A DNA stretch of 25,981 nt from CAKSQF01 sp051867925. Lineage in GTDB: Bacteria > Bacillota > Clostridia > Oscillospirales > CAG-272. The position numbers and the translations under genes were made by a program. Within the stretch, counting starts at the first letter, position 1. Every line of letters begins with the position of its first letter. Below, piece after piece: positions 8,664 through 16,197 of this stretch. Where the stretch lies: positions 1-25,981 of the forward strand of contig JBJDZI010000003.1 in assembly GCA_051867925.1 (NCBI GenBank), written 5' to 3'. The notes under the pieces were generated by a model. It saw only the letters and a program-made list of their open reading frames with translations. It had not been told where the DNA came from and did not search any database.

Positions 8664-8692
8664 ATTATACATCAATTGTCTGTTTTTGTCAA
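8664..8692 (-). promoter_or_regulatory. Consensus sigma-A promoter of the lipoprotein leader
   Basis: On the minus strand the -35 is TTGACA (8687-8692) and the -10 is TATAAT (8664-8669), with a 17-base spacer, all perfect matches. Transcription would begin near 8657, leaving a leader of about 175 nt before the first ATG at 8481. Confidence 0.85.
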
Positions 8693-8728
8693 TAGGTCAA
8701 ATCCAAATAATCAGAAATTAACTCATAA

Positions 8729-8760
8729 CCCAAAGAACCCCCTAAGGGAGGTTCTTTGGG
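8729..8760 (-). terminator. Hairpin after serA, probable operon terminator
   Basis: CCCAAAGAACC (8729-8739) and GGTTCTTTGGG (8750-8760) form a perfect 11-bp stem with a 10-base loop, starting 10 bases after the serA stop. On the minus strand it is followed by TTATGAGTTAATTTC, T-rich but not a clean T run. Its position directly after the last gene of the pfk-serC-serA set supports a terminator. Confidence 0.65.
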
Positions 8761-8770
8761 GAAAAACCTA

Positions 8771-9937
8771 TTATCCCTTAAACACCAGCGCGCGGATCAC
8801 GCCGTCAATGGCATTGATCTTTTCAAGCAGTGCTTCGGGAATGTTGCCGTACACGTCAACGATCATATAACCCATATCGTTCTTGTTGCCGCTGACCATA
8901 TGCTCGATGTTGAAACCGCAGTCCGCAACGGCGGTCGTGATGCCGGAGATCACACCGGGACGGTTGTGGTGCATGACGCCGATTCGCGTGCAGCTGCCGC
9001 GATCCAGCACAACGGTAGGATAGTTGACGCTGTTCTTGATGTTGCCGTTCTCCGCGTAATCAATGAGCTGCAGAGCCGCCATGCGGGCGCAGTTTTCCTC
9101 GGATTCGTTGGTGGATGCACCCAAATGAGGAATCGCCACGATGCCGGGATGATTGATAGTTTCCGCGTCCGGGAAGTCGGTGACGTAGCGGGCGATTCTG
9201 CCGCTTTCCAATGCTTCCTTCAAATCGGAGGTTTTGACCAGATCGCCGCGAGCCAGATTGATCAGGCGCACGCCATCCTTCATCTGTGCAAAAGCGGCGG
9301 CGGAGAGCATTCCTCTGGTGTCCTTGGTAGAGGGGACATGGATAGAGATAAAATCACTGCGGCGATAGATTTCGTCAAAGCCGGAGGCTTTTTTTACATT
9401 ACTGCTGAGTTTCCATGCGGCTTCCACGCTCATAAAGGGATCGTAGCCGATGACCTTCATTCCAAGTTCCAGCGCGGTGTTGGCAACCATGCCGCCGATC
9501 GCACCCAGACCGATGACGCCCAGCGTCTTTCCCGCAAGCTCGATGCCTGCAAAGCGGGATTTTTCCTTTTCCACGCGCTTGGCGACTTCGGGGGTAGGCT
9601 CCAAAGAATTGACCCATTTAATGCCGTCATAGATGTCACGGGCAGACAGCAGAAGTGACGCGATGGCAAGTTCCTTGACACCGTTGGCATTGGCTCCGGG
9701 GGTATTGAATACCACGACCCCCTTCTCTGCCAGATCATCTACGGGAATATTGTTGACACCCGCACCCGCTCTGGCAATCGCTTTGAGCGCGGGATTCACT
9801 TCTCTGTCATGCATGGATGCGGAACGCACCATCACCAGATCGGGATCCTCCTCGTCAGTGGACAGATGGTAGCGGGTATAATCGAACTGTTCAATGCCGC
9901 TGTCGGCAATGGAATTTAACAAAAGTACGTTTTTCAT
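8771..9937 (-). CDS. serA: D-3-phosphoglycerate dehydrogenase
   Basis: Oxidises 3-phosphoglycerate to 3-phosphohydroxypyruvate, the first step of serine synthesis. The 388-aa protein has a split substrate domain, an NAD-binding core with GLGAIGG (143-149) and the acidic YDPF (165-168), catalytic Arg in NLARGDLV (R230), Glu near 259, and His in IPHLGAST (H271). A C-terminal ACT domain (about 318-388) follows without the extra domain of the long form. The ACT domain often binds serine, but feedback inhibition is not provable here. It starts 15 bases after serC, which carries out the next step. Confidence 0.95.
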   Translation of the reverse strand: MKNVLLLNSIADSGIEQFDYTRYHLSTDEEDPDLVMVRSASMHDREVNPALKAIARAGAGVNNIPVDDLAEKGVVVFNTPGANANGVKELAIASLLLSARDIYDGIKWVNSLEPTPEVAKRVEKEKSRFAGIELAGKTLGVIGLGAIGGMVANTALELGMKVIGYDPFMSVEAAWKLSSNVKKASGFDEIYRRSDFISIHVPSTKDTRGMLSAAAFAQMKDGVRLINLARGDLVKTSDLKEALESGRIARYVTDFPDAETINHPGIVAIPHLGASTNESEENCARMAALQLIDYAENGNIKNSVNYPTVVLDRGSCTRIGVMHHNRPGVISGITTAVADCGFNIEHMVSGNKNDMGYMIVDVYGNIPEALLEKINAIDGVIRALVFKG

Positions 9938-9952
9938 GGGAAAATACCTCGA

Positions 9953-11044
9953 TCAGTTTGCATTTTTGGGGTGATTGGCGGCAAATGCCTTCATAAACCC
10001 GACCAGAGCCACCACGCCGTCGTAAGGCATTGCGTTGTAGATGGATGCACGCATACCGCCTACCGAGCGGTGTCCCTTCAGACTGCACAGTCCGCTTTTC
10101 TCTGCTTCCTTAGCGAACAGTTTATCCAGATCCGCGTCACCGGTAACGAAGGTCACGTTCATCAGCGAACGGGCGGATGCTTCGGCAGGTGCATTGTAAT
10201 AATCCTGACTGTCCAGATAATCGTACAGAAGTGCCGCCTTCTTGCGGTTCTTCTCTGCCATGGCAGAAAGACCGCCCATATCCAAAAGCCACTCGTAGAC
10301 CAGTCCTGCCATATAGATGCAGTAGCAGGGGGGCGTGTTATACATCGAATTGTTGTCTGCGAGGAGCTTGTAGTCAAACATTGCGGGTGTGTCGGGGCGT
10401 GCTTTGCCGATGAGATCCTCGCGCACGATGACCACGGTCAGTCCCGCGGGTGCCATATTCTTTTGCGCGCCTGCGTAGATCAGACCGAATTTCGATACGT
10501 CCACAGGTTCGGAGAGGATGCAGGAGGAGAGGTCAGCCACCAGCGGGATGTCGCCTGTGTCGGGGATATAATCCCACTTAGTGCCGTAGATGGTATTGTT
10601 CAGGCAAATGTGAACGTAGTCGGCATCGGGGCGGAAAGCCTCCTTGGTGAGGCGGGGGATATAAGTGTTGTTCTTATCTTCGGAAGATGCGACCTTTCGG
10701 ATGTCGCCGTACTTGGCTGCTTCCTGCATAGCCTTCTTGGAGAACTGACCGGTGACGACATAATCGGCTTTCCCACTGCCGCTCAGCAAATTCATGGGAA
10801 CCGCCGCAAACTGCGTGGACGCGCCGCCCTGCAGGAACAGAACTTTATAGTTATCGGGGATCTCCATCAGAGTGCGCAGATCCGCCTCCGCCTTGTTCAG
10901 AATCGACTCGTAAAGCGGGGTTCTGTGGCTCATCTCCATCACGGACATCCCGCTGTCGTGGTAATTGGTCATCTCGGATGCCGCTTTTTCCAGTACGGAA
11001 AGAGGAAGCATGGAAGGTCCTGCAGAAAAATTGTAAACGCGCAT
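9953..11044 (-). CDS. serC: Phosphoserine aminotransferase
   Basis: Transfers the amino group of glutamate to 3-phosphohydroxypyruvate to give phosphoserine, using PLP. The start MRVYNFSAGPSMLP is a textbook SerC N terminus. I chose the ATG at 11044, with GGAG 6 bases upstream, over the ATG at 11056, which has no ribosome site; this gives 363 aa. The PLP lysine is in YAGAQKNMAPAG (K195), HRTPLYE carries substrate-binding residues, and the end RASIYNAMPYDGVVALVGFM is family-typical. It lies between pfk and serA with short gaps. No serB-type phosphatase is in the window. Confidence 0.96.
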   Translation of the reverse strand: MRVYNFSAGPSMLPLSVLEKAASEMTNYHDSGMSVMEMSHRTPLYESILNKAEADLRTLMEIPDNYKVLFLQGGASTQFAAVPMNLLSGSGKADYVVTGQFSKKAMQEAAKYGDIRKVASSEDKNNTYIPRLTKEAFRPDADYVHICLNNTIYGTKWDYIPDTGDIPLVADLSSCILSEPVDVSKFGLIYAGAQKNMAPAGLTVVIVREDLIGKARPDTPAMFDYKLLADNNSMYNTPPCYCIYMAGLVYEWLLDMGGLSAMAEKNRKKAALLYDYLDSQDYYNAPAEASARSLMNVTFVTGDADLDKLFAKEAEKSGLCSLKGHRSVGGMRASIYNAMPYDGVVALVGFMKAFAANHPKNAN

Positions 11045-11078
11045 AGTGTTCTCCATTCTGCCGCTTTTGCTGCGGCTT

Positions 11079-12341
11079 TTATCTAAGTTTGAATTTATTC
11101 AGCTCCAAATTAGGAGTTTTGAGATCAAAGTGAAGCGGAATACCGTTCTGATAAATCGTGGGGTATTCGCCTTGGATCAGCGGGAGCAGATAGTCGAGAC
11201 AAGCCTCGGTAACATAGTTGCCTGCTTCGTTGATATACTCTCTCGGAACCGCCTTGACTTGATTGGCGATCTCGGATACGGGAACGGGGCGGTACGAGAT
11301 GGTGTAGGGAGCGTCGGTGCGCTCGTAACCGATCATACAGCCGCTGATTCCGCGGTCAGCACAATGGACGGCGTACTTGCCCACACCAATTGCTTCTTCC
11401 ACATCCGCCTTTGCCAGCATATGCGCGGCACAGCGTTGGGGAAGATTGAAATCGAAGGAACGAACCTTACAGCCAAAGCGCTCTTTCACCGCAAATTCCA
11501 ATGCCTTCGCAGTTCCCGCCAGATATTTGTGACCGAATATGTCGGTAACGTTGCTCTGAGTTCCCTCGCCGACGTATCTCCCGTCTGCATAGCGAATACC
11601 TTCGGAAACGGCAATCACCAAGTCGGGATGTGTCTTGAAGTTTTCCTCTACATCCGACAGGAAGCGTTCCATATCAAAGGGAACTTCGGGAAGATAGATC
11701 AGATCGGGCGCGTGATTGGAGAGGATCGCCGGAATGGCGGCGGCGGCAGTCAGCCAGCCTGCATCCCGCCCCATGATCTCTACAATGGTGACCGCTTTCA
11801 CGGTGTACACCGCGCAGTCGCGGAGAACTTCCTGCATGGAAGCGGCAATGAATTTTGCCGCACTGCCGTAGCCCGGCGTATGGTCGGTTCCGCAAAGATC
11901 GTTGTCGATGGTTTTGGGAACGCCGATAAACTGCATCGGATAGTCGAAAAACTCTGCCGCTTTGGAGAGTTTGGCAACGGTGTCCATGGAATCATTTCCG
12001 CCGATGTAGAAGAAACTGCGGATATTATACTTTCGGAACACCTGAAACAACCGCGTATAGGTATCCTTTCCCTTCTCACTCTCCGGTTCGGGAAGTTTGA
12101 CCCGACAGGAGCCGAGAGCGGCGGCAGGGGTTTGGGTCAAAATCTCAATGTCCCGATTTTCCCTGAAAAGCTCGGTGAGATTGCATAGATTCTCATTCAG
12201 CATTCCCTCGACACCGTTGAAGGCACCGTAGAGCGTGTCAATCTCGTGAGAAAGTTTGGCACCGTAGATCACGCCCGCAAGCGTTGCGTTGATGGCGGCG
12301 GTAGGACCGCCGGACTGTCCGACGACTGCATTATACTTCAT
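11079..12341 (-). CDS. PPi-type 6-phosphofructokinase
   Basis: Phosphorylates fructose 6-phosphate in glycolysis. The 420-aa protein has the GQSGGPTAAINAT N terminus, GGNDS at 114-118, where ATP enzymes have GGDGS, PKTIDND at 142-148, where ATP enzymes have PGTIDND, and MGRDAGW at 190-196. The Asn/Asp pair and the Lys of PKTIDND are the accepted marks of pyrophosphate use, so PPi is the likely phosphoryl donor and the reaction reversible. The nearest GGAG lies about 18 bases before the ATG, unusually far. It leads the serC-serA operon, coupling glycolytic flux to serine. Confidence 0.92.
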   Translation of the reverse strand: MKYNAVVGQSGGPTAAINATLAGVIYGAKLSHEIDTLYGAFNGVEGMLNENLCNLTELFRENRDIEILTQTPAAALGSCRVKLPEPESEKGKDTYTRLFQVFRKYNIRSFFYIGGNDSMDTVAKLSKAAEFFDYPMQFIGVPKTIDNDLCGTDHTPGYGSAAKFIAASMQEVLRDCAVYTVKAVTIVEIMGRDAGWLTAAAAIPAILSNHAPDLIYLPEVPFDMERFLSDVEENFKTHPDLVIAVSEGIRYADGRYVGEGTQSNVTDIFGHKYLAGTAKALEFAVKERFGCKVRSFDFNLPQRCAAHMLAKADVEEAIGVGKYAVHCADRGISGCMIGYERTDAPYTISYRPVPVSEIANQVKAVPREYINEAGNYVTEACLDYLLPLIQGEYPTIYQNGIPLHFDLKTPNLELNKFKLR

Positions 12342-12360
12342 TGTTTTTGTGCGGAAACGC

Positions 12361-12424
12361 TCCTTTGGGAAGTTTCCTCTCCTTAATATAAAAATCTACA
12401 TACAATGCTCCGGCAGGCACCGGA
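12361..12424 (-). promoter_or_regulatory. Structured pfk leader
   Basis: The roughly 115-nt leader between the pfk promoter and its ATG holds a hairpin CTCCGG/CCGGAG with a 6-base loop (about 12407-12424), followed by a T-rich stretch. Nearer the gene, GGAAAC and GTTTCC can pair around a loop containing AAAGGAG, the only ribosome-site-like sequence. Either element could affect expression; no known RNA class is recognised. Confidence 0.35.
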
Positions 12425-12461
12425 GAGGAATAAGTTATTTCTGCAATCTGCGGTTTACGGC

Positions 12462-12490
12462 ATTATAGCAGAAATTTATTCGTTTGTCAA
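12462..12490 (-). promoter_or_regulatory. Consensus sigma-A promoter of pfk-serC-serA
   Basis: On the minus strand TTGACA (12485-12490) and TATAAT (12462-12467) are separated by 17 bases. It sits between the phage recombinase gene and pfk, so the element integrated just upstream of this promoter and left it intact. Confidence 0.85.
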
Positions 12491-12524
12491 CCTATTTTTG
12501 AAAAATATTTTCGGAAAAATGCTT

Positions 12525-12546
12525 TTTCGGCAAAATTTGCCGAAAA
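12525..12546 (-). terminator. Palindromic hairpin directly after the recombinase stop
   Basis: TTTTCGGCAAA and its complement form an 11-bp stem around one central base, beginning at the recombinase stop codon (12547) on the minus strand. Flanking A and T runs on both sides suggest a bidirectional terminator that isolates the pfk promoter from phage transcription. The site lies close to where the phage-chromosome junction should be. Confidence 0.5.
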
Positions 12547-14169
12547 TTATTCGTTTGCCGTTACGAATTTCCGCATCGGCGACAGATTAACATATATAAC
12601 AAAAAGCGCACACGATCGTGTGCGCTTTGCTGGTGACCCAACCATGCATATAGACGCACCCTTACCGGCATCGCCGCCGGAATCGGGTACCGATCCATTG
12701 CCATCGGACGGGGACACGGAGTATTTATAGACAAGTTTGTATCCGTCCGGATCGGAAGGGTCGCGGTAGACGGTAACGGATACGATCAGCATATCGATCA
12801 CCTTGCGACGGAAATCGGGATCATCAATATCGCCGTTTGCAAATTGCGTCAAAAAATAATCCACCTTATCTGGGTCCAGTGCGATCTTCTGCAGTTCCGT
12901 AGCTTTTAATTGGGTATATACCGACTTCTTCTCTTCCTCCAGCTCCCGGATGCGGGACGCGGTGGAGTCGGTTGCCATACCGTCCTCCGCGAGCTTTATC
13001 AAATTGGATATCTTCTTTTCGATCTCCCGCGCCTGCTTGCGAAGCGCATCCGCGCGGCTGTCTGTGTCTGCATCTTTGGCAGATTCTTGCATGACCAAAT
13101 CTACCAATTGGCGGCGGATGTCCGGACTGCTGAGCAGTTCAACGGCGTCCTTGACCGCAGTTCGTTCCAGCCAATCCTTACGGATGCGCGGCATATCGCA
13201 AAGGCTGCGCTTTCGGTGCGTTGGGCATCCGTAATAGTGATAAGTTTTCCCGCTTTTGCCTGTGGACGATTCTCCCGTCATAGACGAGCCACAATCGCCG
13301 CAGAAGCATTTTCCGCTGAGAAGGTAGTCTGCATAGGGGGAACACGGTTTCGGTCCCGTGGTGCGCGTTTCAAGCCGCTTGACGGCTTCTTCAAATATTT
13401 CTTTGCTCACGATGGCTGGGACGCCTCCTTCGATCTCGATATCGTCATAAGTATATACGCCTATATAGCGTTTGTTGCGGATCATATGCTCCAGCGCGTT
13501 TCTGCCGTACGGCTTGCCGACGGCGTTTCTGATCCCTCTCCCGGCAAGTAGTCGCCCGATCGCAGAAATGCTCATGCCGCCGACAAACAGGTCGAACACT
13601 TCTCGGACAATCTCTGCGCGCGGCTCGTCGATCACAAATTTTTTGCCGACTATTTTGTATCCGGTTGGAACGGTACCGCCTGTGCTGTTACACTTGTACG
13701 CGCTCTCCCGCATCCCTCTCGTTACCTTTTGCGACAGTTCGGCAGAATAATACTCTGCCATGCCCTCCAAAAGCGACTCTAAGATGATGCTCTCGATCCC
13801 GTCGCCGATGCCCTCGGTGGCGGACAGCACCCGCACACCATTGCGGGCAAGGACGGCTTTATATTTTGCGCTATCCTGACGGGATCTGGCAAAGCGGTCG
13901 AGCTTGTACACCACCACGGCGTCAAACTGCCCGGACTCGCTGTCCCGGATCATCTGCAAGAACTGCAGACGTTTGTCGGTGTCCTTGGATGCAGACAAGG
14001 CGCGGTCTATGTAGGTGGCGACGATCTGATGCCCTTCCCTATCGCAGTAGGAGGAGCAGACGCGCTGTTGCCCTTCGATGGACTGCTCGGTCTGACGGTC
14101 GGAACTGTAGCGTAGGTATAGGGCTACGCGTAGCGCACCCGACTTTTGGGCTTGTTTTATTTTCGCCAT
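12547..14169 (-). CDS. Large serine recombinase (phage integrase)
   Basis: Site-specific recombinase that integrates and excises the element. It has an N-terminal resolvase domain with YLRYSSDRQ (catalytic Ser about residue 22 from this start), VVYKLDRFARSRQD and the E helix; a recombinase domain (about 150-260, GTVPTGYKIVGKK); a zinc ribbon with CFCGDCG and a later Cys pair (about 290-330); and a charged coiled coil (about 370-430). I chose the ATG at 14169 because AAGGAT lies 8 bases upstream, while the in-frame ATG at 14178 overlaps that site. The last roughly 30 codons read through a terminator-like palindrome at 12603-12628 and look less like family sequence. It marks the left end of the element. 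Confidence 0.94.
   Translation of the reverse strand: MAKIKQAQKSGALRVALYLRYSSDRQTEQSIEGQQRVCSSYCDREGHQIVATYIDRALSASKDTDKRLQFLQMIRDSESGQFDAVVVYKLDRFARSRQDSAKYKAVLARNGVRVLSATEGIGDGIESIILESLLEGMAEYYSAELSQKVTRGMRESAYKCNSTGGTVPTGYKIVGKKFVIDEPRAEIVREVFDLFVGGMSISAIGRLLAGRGIRNAVGKPYGRNALEHMIRNKRYIGVYTYDDIEIEGGVPAIVSKEIFEEAVKRLETRTTGPKPCSPYADYLLSGKCFCGDCGSSMTGESSTGKSGKTYHYYGCPTHRKRSLCDMPRIRKDWLERTAVKDAVELLSSPDIRRQLVDLVMQESAKDADTDSRADALRKQAREIEKKISNLIKLAEDGMATDSTASRIRELEEEKKSVYTQLKATELQKIALDPDKVDYFLTQFANGDIDDPDFRRKVIDMLIVSVTVYRDPSDPDGYKLVYKYSVSPSDGNGSVPDSGGDAGKGASICMVGSPAKRTRSCALFVIYVNLSPMRKFVTANE
12603..12628 (-). terminator. Perfect 26-bp palindrome, terminator-like, inside the recombinase 3' end
   Basis: A 26-base perfect palindrome running from AAAGCGCACA to TGTGCGCTTT, followed on the minus strand by TTG and TTATAT, so in context CTTTTTG. 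It has the look of an intrinsic terminator, but the recombinase frame stays open through it for 18 more codons. Confidence 0.6.
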
Positions 14170-14233
14170 ATTACACATCCTTTTTGCAATTTTTTTCGAA
14201 AAATCAAAAACTTAATACAAGTTGCAACTGTTT

Positions 14234-14247
14234 CATACGGTCGTATG
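14234..14247. promoter_or_regulatory. Palindrome upstream of the recombinase gene
   Basis: CATACG-GT-CGTATG is a perfect 6-bp-arm palindrome about 65 bases upstream of the recombinase ATG, with GTTGCAAC (14221-14228) next to it. A regulator site is possible. I see no clean promoter in 14170-14401, and no gene. A weak hairpin GCATGAC/GTCATGC (14348-14373) follows the 137-aa gene. Confidence 0.35.
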
Positions 14248-14401
14248 TGCTATCCTAATAGCGGAAATATCCAATATTACCGTTAAGCATATCGCATAAC
14301 AGGATCGCCATCACAAACGAAACAAAGATGGATCAAAACCACAAAGCGCATGACCTGTTTGCATTCGTCATGCATCCGATCCGCGTCCTATCTATATGTG
14401 C

Positions 14402-14815
14402 TCACTTGCCCCGCATCATCTTACCAACGTACAGAGATCTGTACTTGTAGTGCCGCCTTACCAATCCGGCGATGATTGCTACAGCCACGGCAACGATCAC
14501 GTACACAAAGCTTGACGATGTGACCCAGACGTACAGACGGGTAAGAACGCCGTCATCTCGCGCCAACTCCAGCACCGCACGTTCGTCCAGACTGTTTGCC
14601 CAAATATATGCGATCGACCATGCCACGACCGAAACAATGTTAATGACCATAAACACGGTGGCCCATGTTTTGATCCGATCGTATAGATCGATCAATTCAG
14701 CGCAAATGCTCACTCGAAATTTTTCGAGGATGTTTATCCGATCATCGAATCCGGGCTTGACTCCGGTGTTCGGAGACCGTTTCCCTGTAAGTATGTCCTC
14801 TAACTTGTTACTCAT
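14402..14815 (-). CDS. Small membrane protein of unknown function, two TM segments
   Basis: A 137-aa protein I do not recognise. A polar N terminus (1-50) with a helical stretch EKFRVSICAELIDLYDRIKT is followed by TM1 (about 51-73, ATVFMVINIVSVVAWSIAYI), a charged external or internal loop, TM2 (about 96-119) and a basic tail RRHYKYR. It starts 23 bases after the stop of the 362-aa gene with GAGG 7 bases before the ATG, so the two are co-transcribed. Its place between integrase and repressor is where temperate phages carry superinfection-exclusion or other lysogen-expressed genes; that role is inference only. Confidence 0.7.
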   Translation of the reverse strand: MSNKLEDILTGKRSPNTGVKPGFDDRINILEKFRVSICAELIDLYDRIKTWATVFMVINIVSVVAWSIAYIWANSLDERAVLELARDDGVLTRLYVWVTSSSFVYVIVAVAVAIIAGLVRRHYKYRSLYVGKMMRGK

Positions 14816-14838
14816 AGCAATACCTCTTTGTTTATCAT

Positions 14839-15927
14839 TTATCTAATATCTAATGTCGTCCATTTTTCAATCGGTTGATAATTCCATCTGTCCATCCACG
14901 GAAGAAGTTCGATACCGTTAGATTCTGCTTTATCTTTCAATGAATGAAAATTATTTGAGTTAGACTTCTTCATGGCGATATAACCAGAATAGGTTTTCGG
15001 GCAGTCATCCGGCATATGTTCGTACATCCAGTCGTATTCAATTTTAGCGCGGCGTTTGTTAAGCAAGTCGGCACCGTTCGTCTCCAATGCTTCTCGATCT
15101 ATGTTTACAGGATCAAGATCATTCAAATTTCCTTGCCAATCAACCAATGATGTAATCGCAATGACGTGCGCGCACAAATCGCAACATAGATACTTAAACA
15201 TATCGTTGTCCGGTGGATAAATAATTTTAGGATCGTTCAATTCTTCGATGGTTTTATGATCAAGCGAGTATAATTTGAACTGAAGTGTATAGCATTGCGG
15301 GCATTCAAGATTCGAACCCATTTTGAACAATCTACCGCCGAGGGGTAATTCGGAATATTTTTTCTTCGCTTCTCTTTCTCTATAGGCATCATCCAACCGA
15401 TCTGCATATTCTCGCTCCGACTTAGCTTCATCGAACATTCGCAGTCTAAACAGCTCGGAAGCTAAACGACCATAACCCAAGCCATTCGTTTCGGAAATTT
15501 TCTTGCACTTTCTCATGCAAAAAATCTCCATTTCGACGTCGCCGATCTTTTTGAAAGCAGTTACTTGACGATCTAATACATAGACAATGTTGTACAACGA
15601 TCCGTAACTGTTTGGGGGTCCAACCTGAAAATATATGTCAGGGATTGCATTCAATCCATCAACGGTAGTCATATCAAGTTCTGAAATATCGACATATTCA
15701 TATTCATTGTATGCACGAACCGATGATAGCGGAACACGCACGGGATCGGACGGTTGGATAGTTCTTACTTCTACGGTAGCTTTAACAGGTTCCTGCTTTT
15801 GTCTATTGGATCGTACCTGCGATTTCTTTTCCTTTGATTCGTTAACTATTTTCTTTATGTTTTTTATACCATAGACCACGAACACAACTACAAACAGTAT
15901 CAATATAAACCACATATACCAATCCAT
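14839..15927 (-). CDS. Membrane-anchored protein with zinc-binding-like Cys motifs, unknown function
   Basis: A 362-aa protein with one N-terminal TM segment (about 4-20) followed by a Lys-rich linker, so most of it should face the cytoplasm. Residues about 105-180 are helical and alternate in a TPR-like way (AFKKIGDVEMEIFCMRK, LASELFRLRMFDEAKSE). A zinc-ribbon-like part has C209-x2-C212 and later C248, C249, C252 and H254. GGAGG lies 7 bases before the ATG. It is AT-rich compared with the chromosomal genes. It pairs with the downstream two-TM protein and may be lysogen-expressed cargo. I recognise no family. Confidence 0.75.
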   Translation of the reverse strand: MDWYMWFILILFVVVFVVYGIKNIKKIVNESKEKKSQVRSNRQKQEPVKATVEVRTIQPSDPVRVPLSSVRAYNEYEYVDISELDMTTVDGLNAIPDIYFQVGPPNSYGSLYNIVYVLDRQVTAFKKIGDVEMEIFCMRKCKKISETNGLGYGRLASELFRLRMFDEAKSEREYADRLDDAYREREAKKKYSELPLGGRLFKMGSNLECPQCYTLQFKLYSLDHKTIEELNDPKIIYPPDNDMFKYLCCDLCAHVIAITSLVDWQGNLNDLDPVNIDREALETNGADLLNKRRAKIEYDWMYEHMPDDCPKTYSGYIAMKKSNSNNFHSLKDKAESNGIELLPWMDRWNYQPIEKWTTLDIR

Positions 15928-15986
15928 CGCACATCCTCCATATTCATATATCGTAAATAATTATAAATTAAAAGGAGATTTCAAGC

Positions 15987-16145
15987 ATGACCACAAAAGT
16001 TACATCAAAAGAAAACGATCACATCAATTACCAAGACTACGAACAGGTACTTCTTCTATTTCTTAGCTTGTCCGAAGAAGATCAAGAAGATGTTTTGCGC
16101 ATTATGCGCGAAAAGAGTGTTGCTTCCGAAATCCAAAAGCAATGA
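15987..16145 (+). CDS. 52-aa protein resembling the repressor's C-terminal tail
   Basis: A small gene with a strong AAAGGAG 9 bases before the ATG and its own terminator. The product starts MTTKVTSKENDHINYQDY, and its second half, LFLSLSEEDQEDVLRIMREK, aligns with LFNSLSPEDQNDMIRIMLEK at the end of the neighbouring repressor. It lacks a DNA-binding domain. The two genes are convergent with ends about 50 bases apart. The shared part is probably an interaction helix, so this could be a small modulator of the repressor, or a leftover from duplication. Function is inferred; the gene itself looks real. Confidence 0.72.
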   Translation: MTTKVTSKENDHINYQDYEQVLLLFLSLSEEDQEDVLRIMREKSVASEIQKQ

Positions 16146-16173
16146 CTATAACAATCCAACGCATTTGATAAGC

Positions 16174-16197
16174 ACTGCCATTATGGCGGTCTTTTTT
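16174..16197 (+). terminator. Intrinsic terminator after the 52-aa gene
   Basis: ACTGCC/GGCGGT (one G-T pair) around ATTAT is followed by six Ts on the plus strand (16192-16197). Its T run overlaps the stop codon of the convergent repressor gene. Confidence 0.7.

Noticed and set aside
8543..8668. A small mobile inverted-repeat element (MITE) bounded by the 15-bp repeats
   Set aside because: No target-site duplication is visible and the repeat begins at the transcript start of a perfect promoter, so a leader structure fits better; genome copy number would settle it.
12340..14400. tRNA gene at the integration site
   Set aside because: No cloverleaf or tRNA-like 3' end was seen; serine recombinases commonly use non-tRNA sites.
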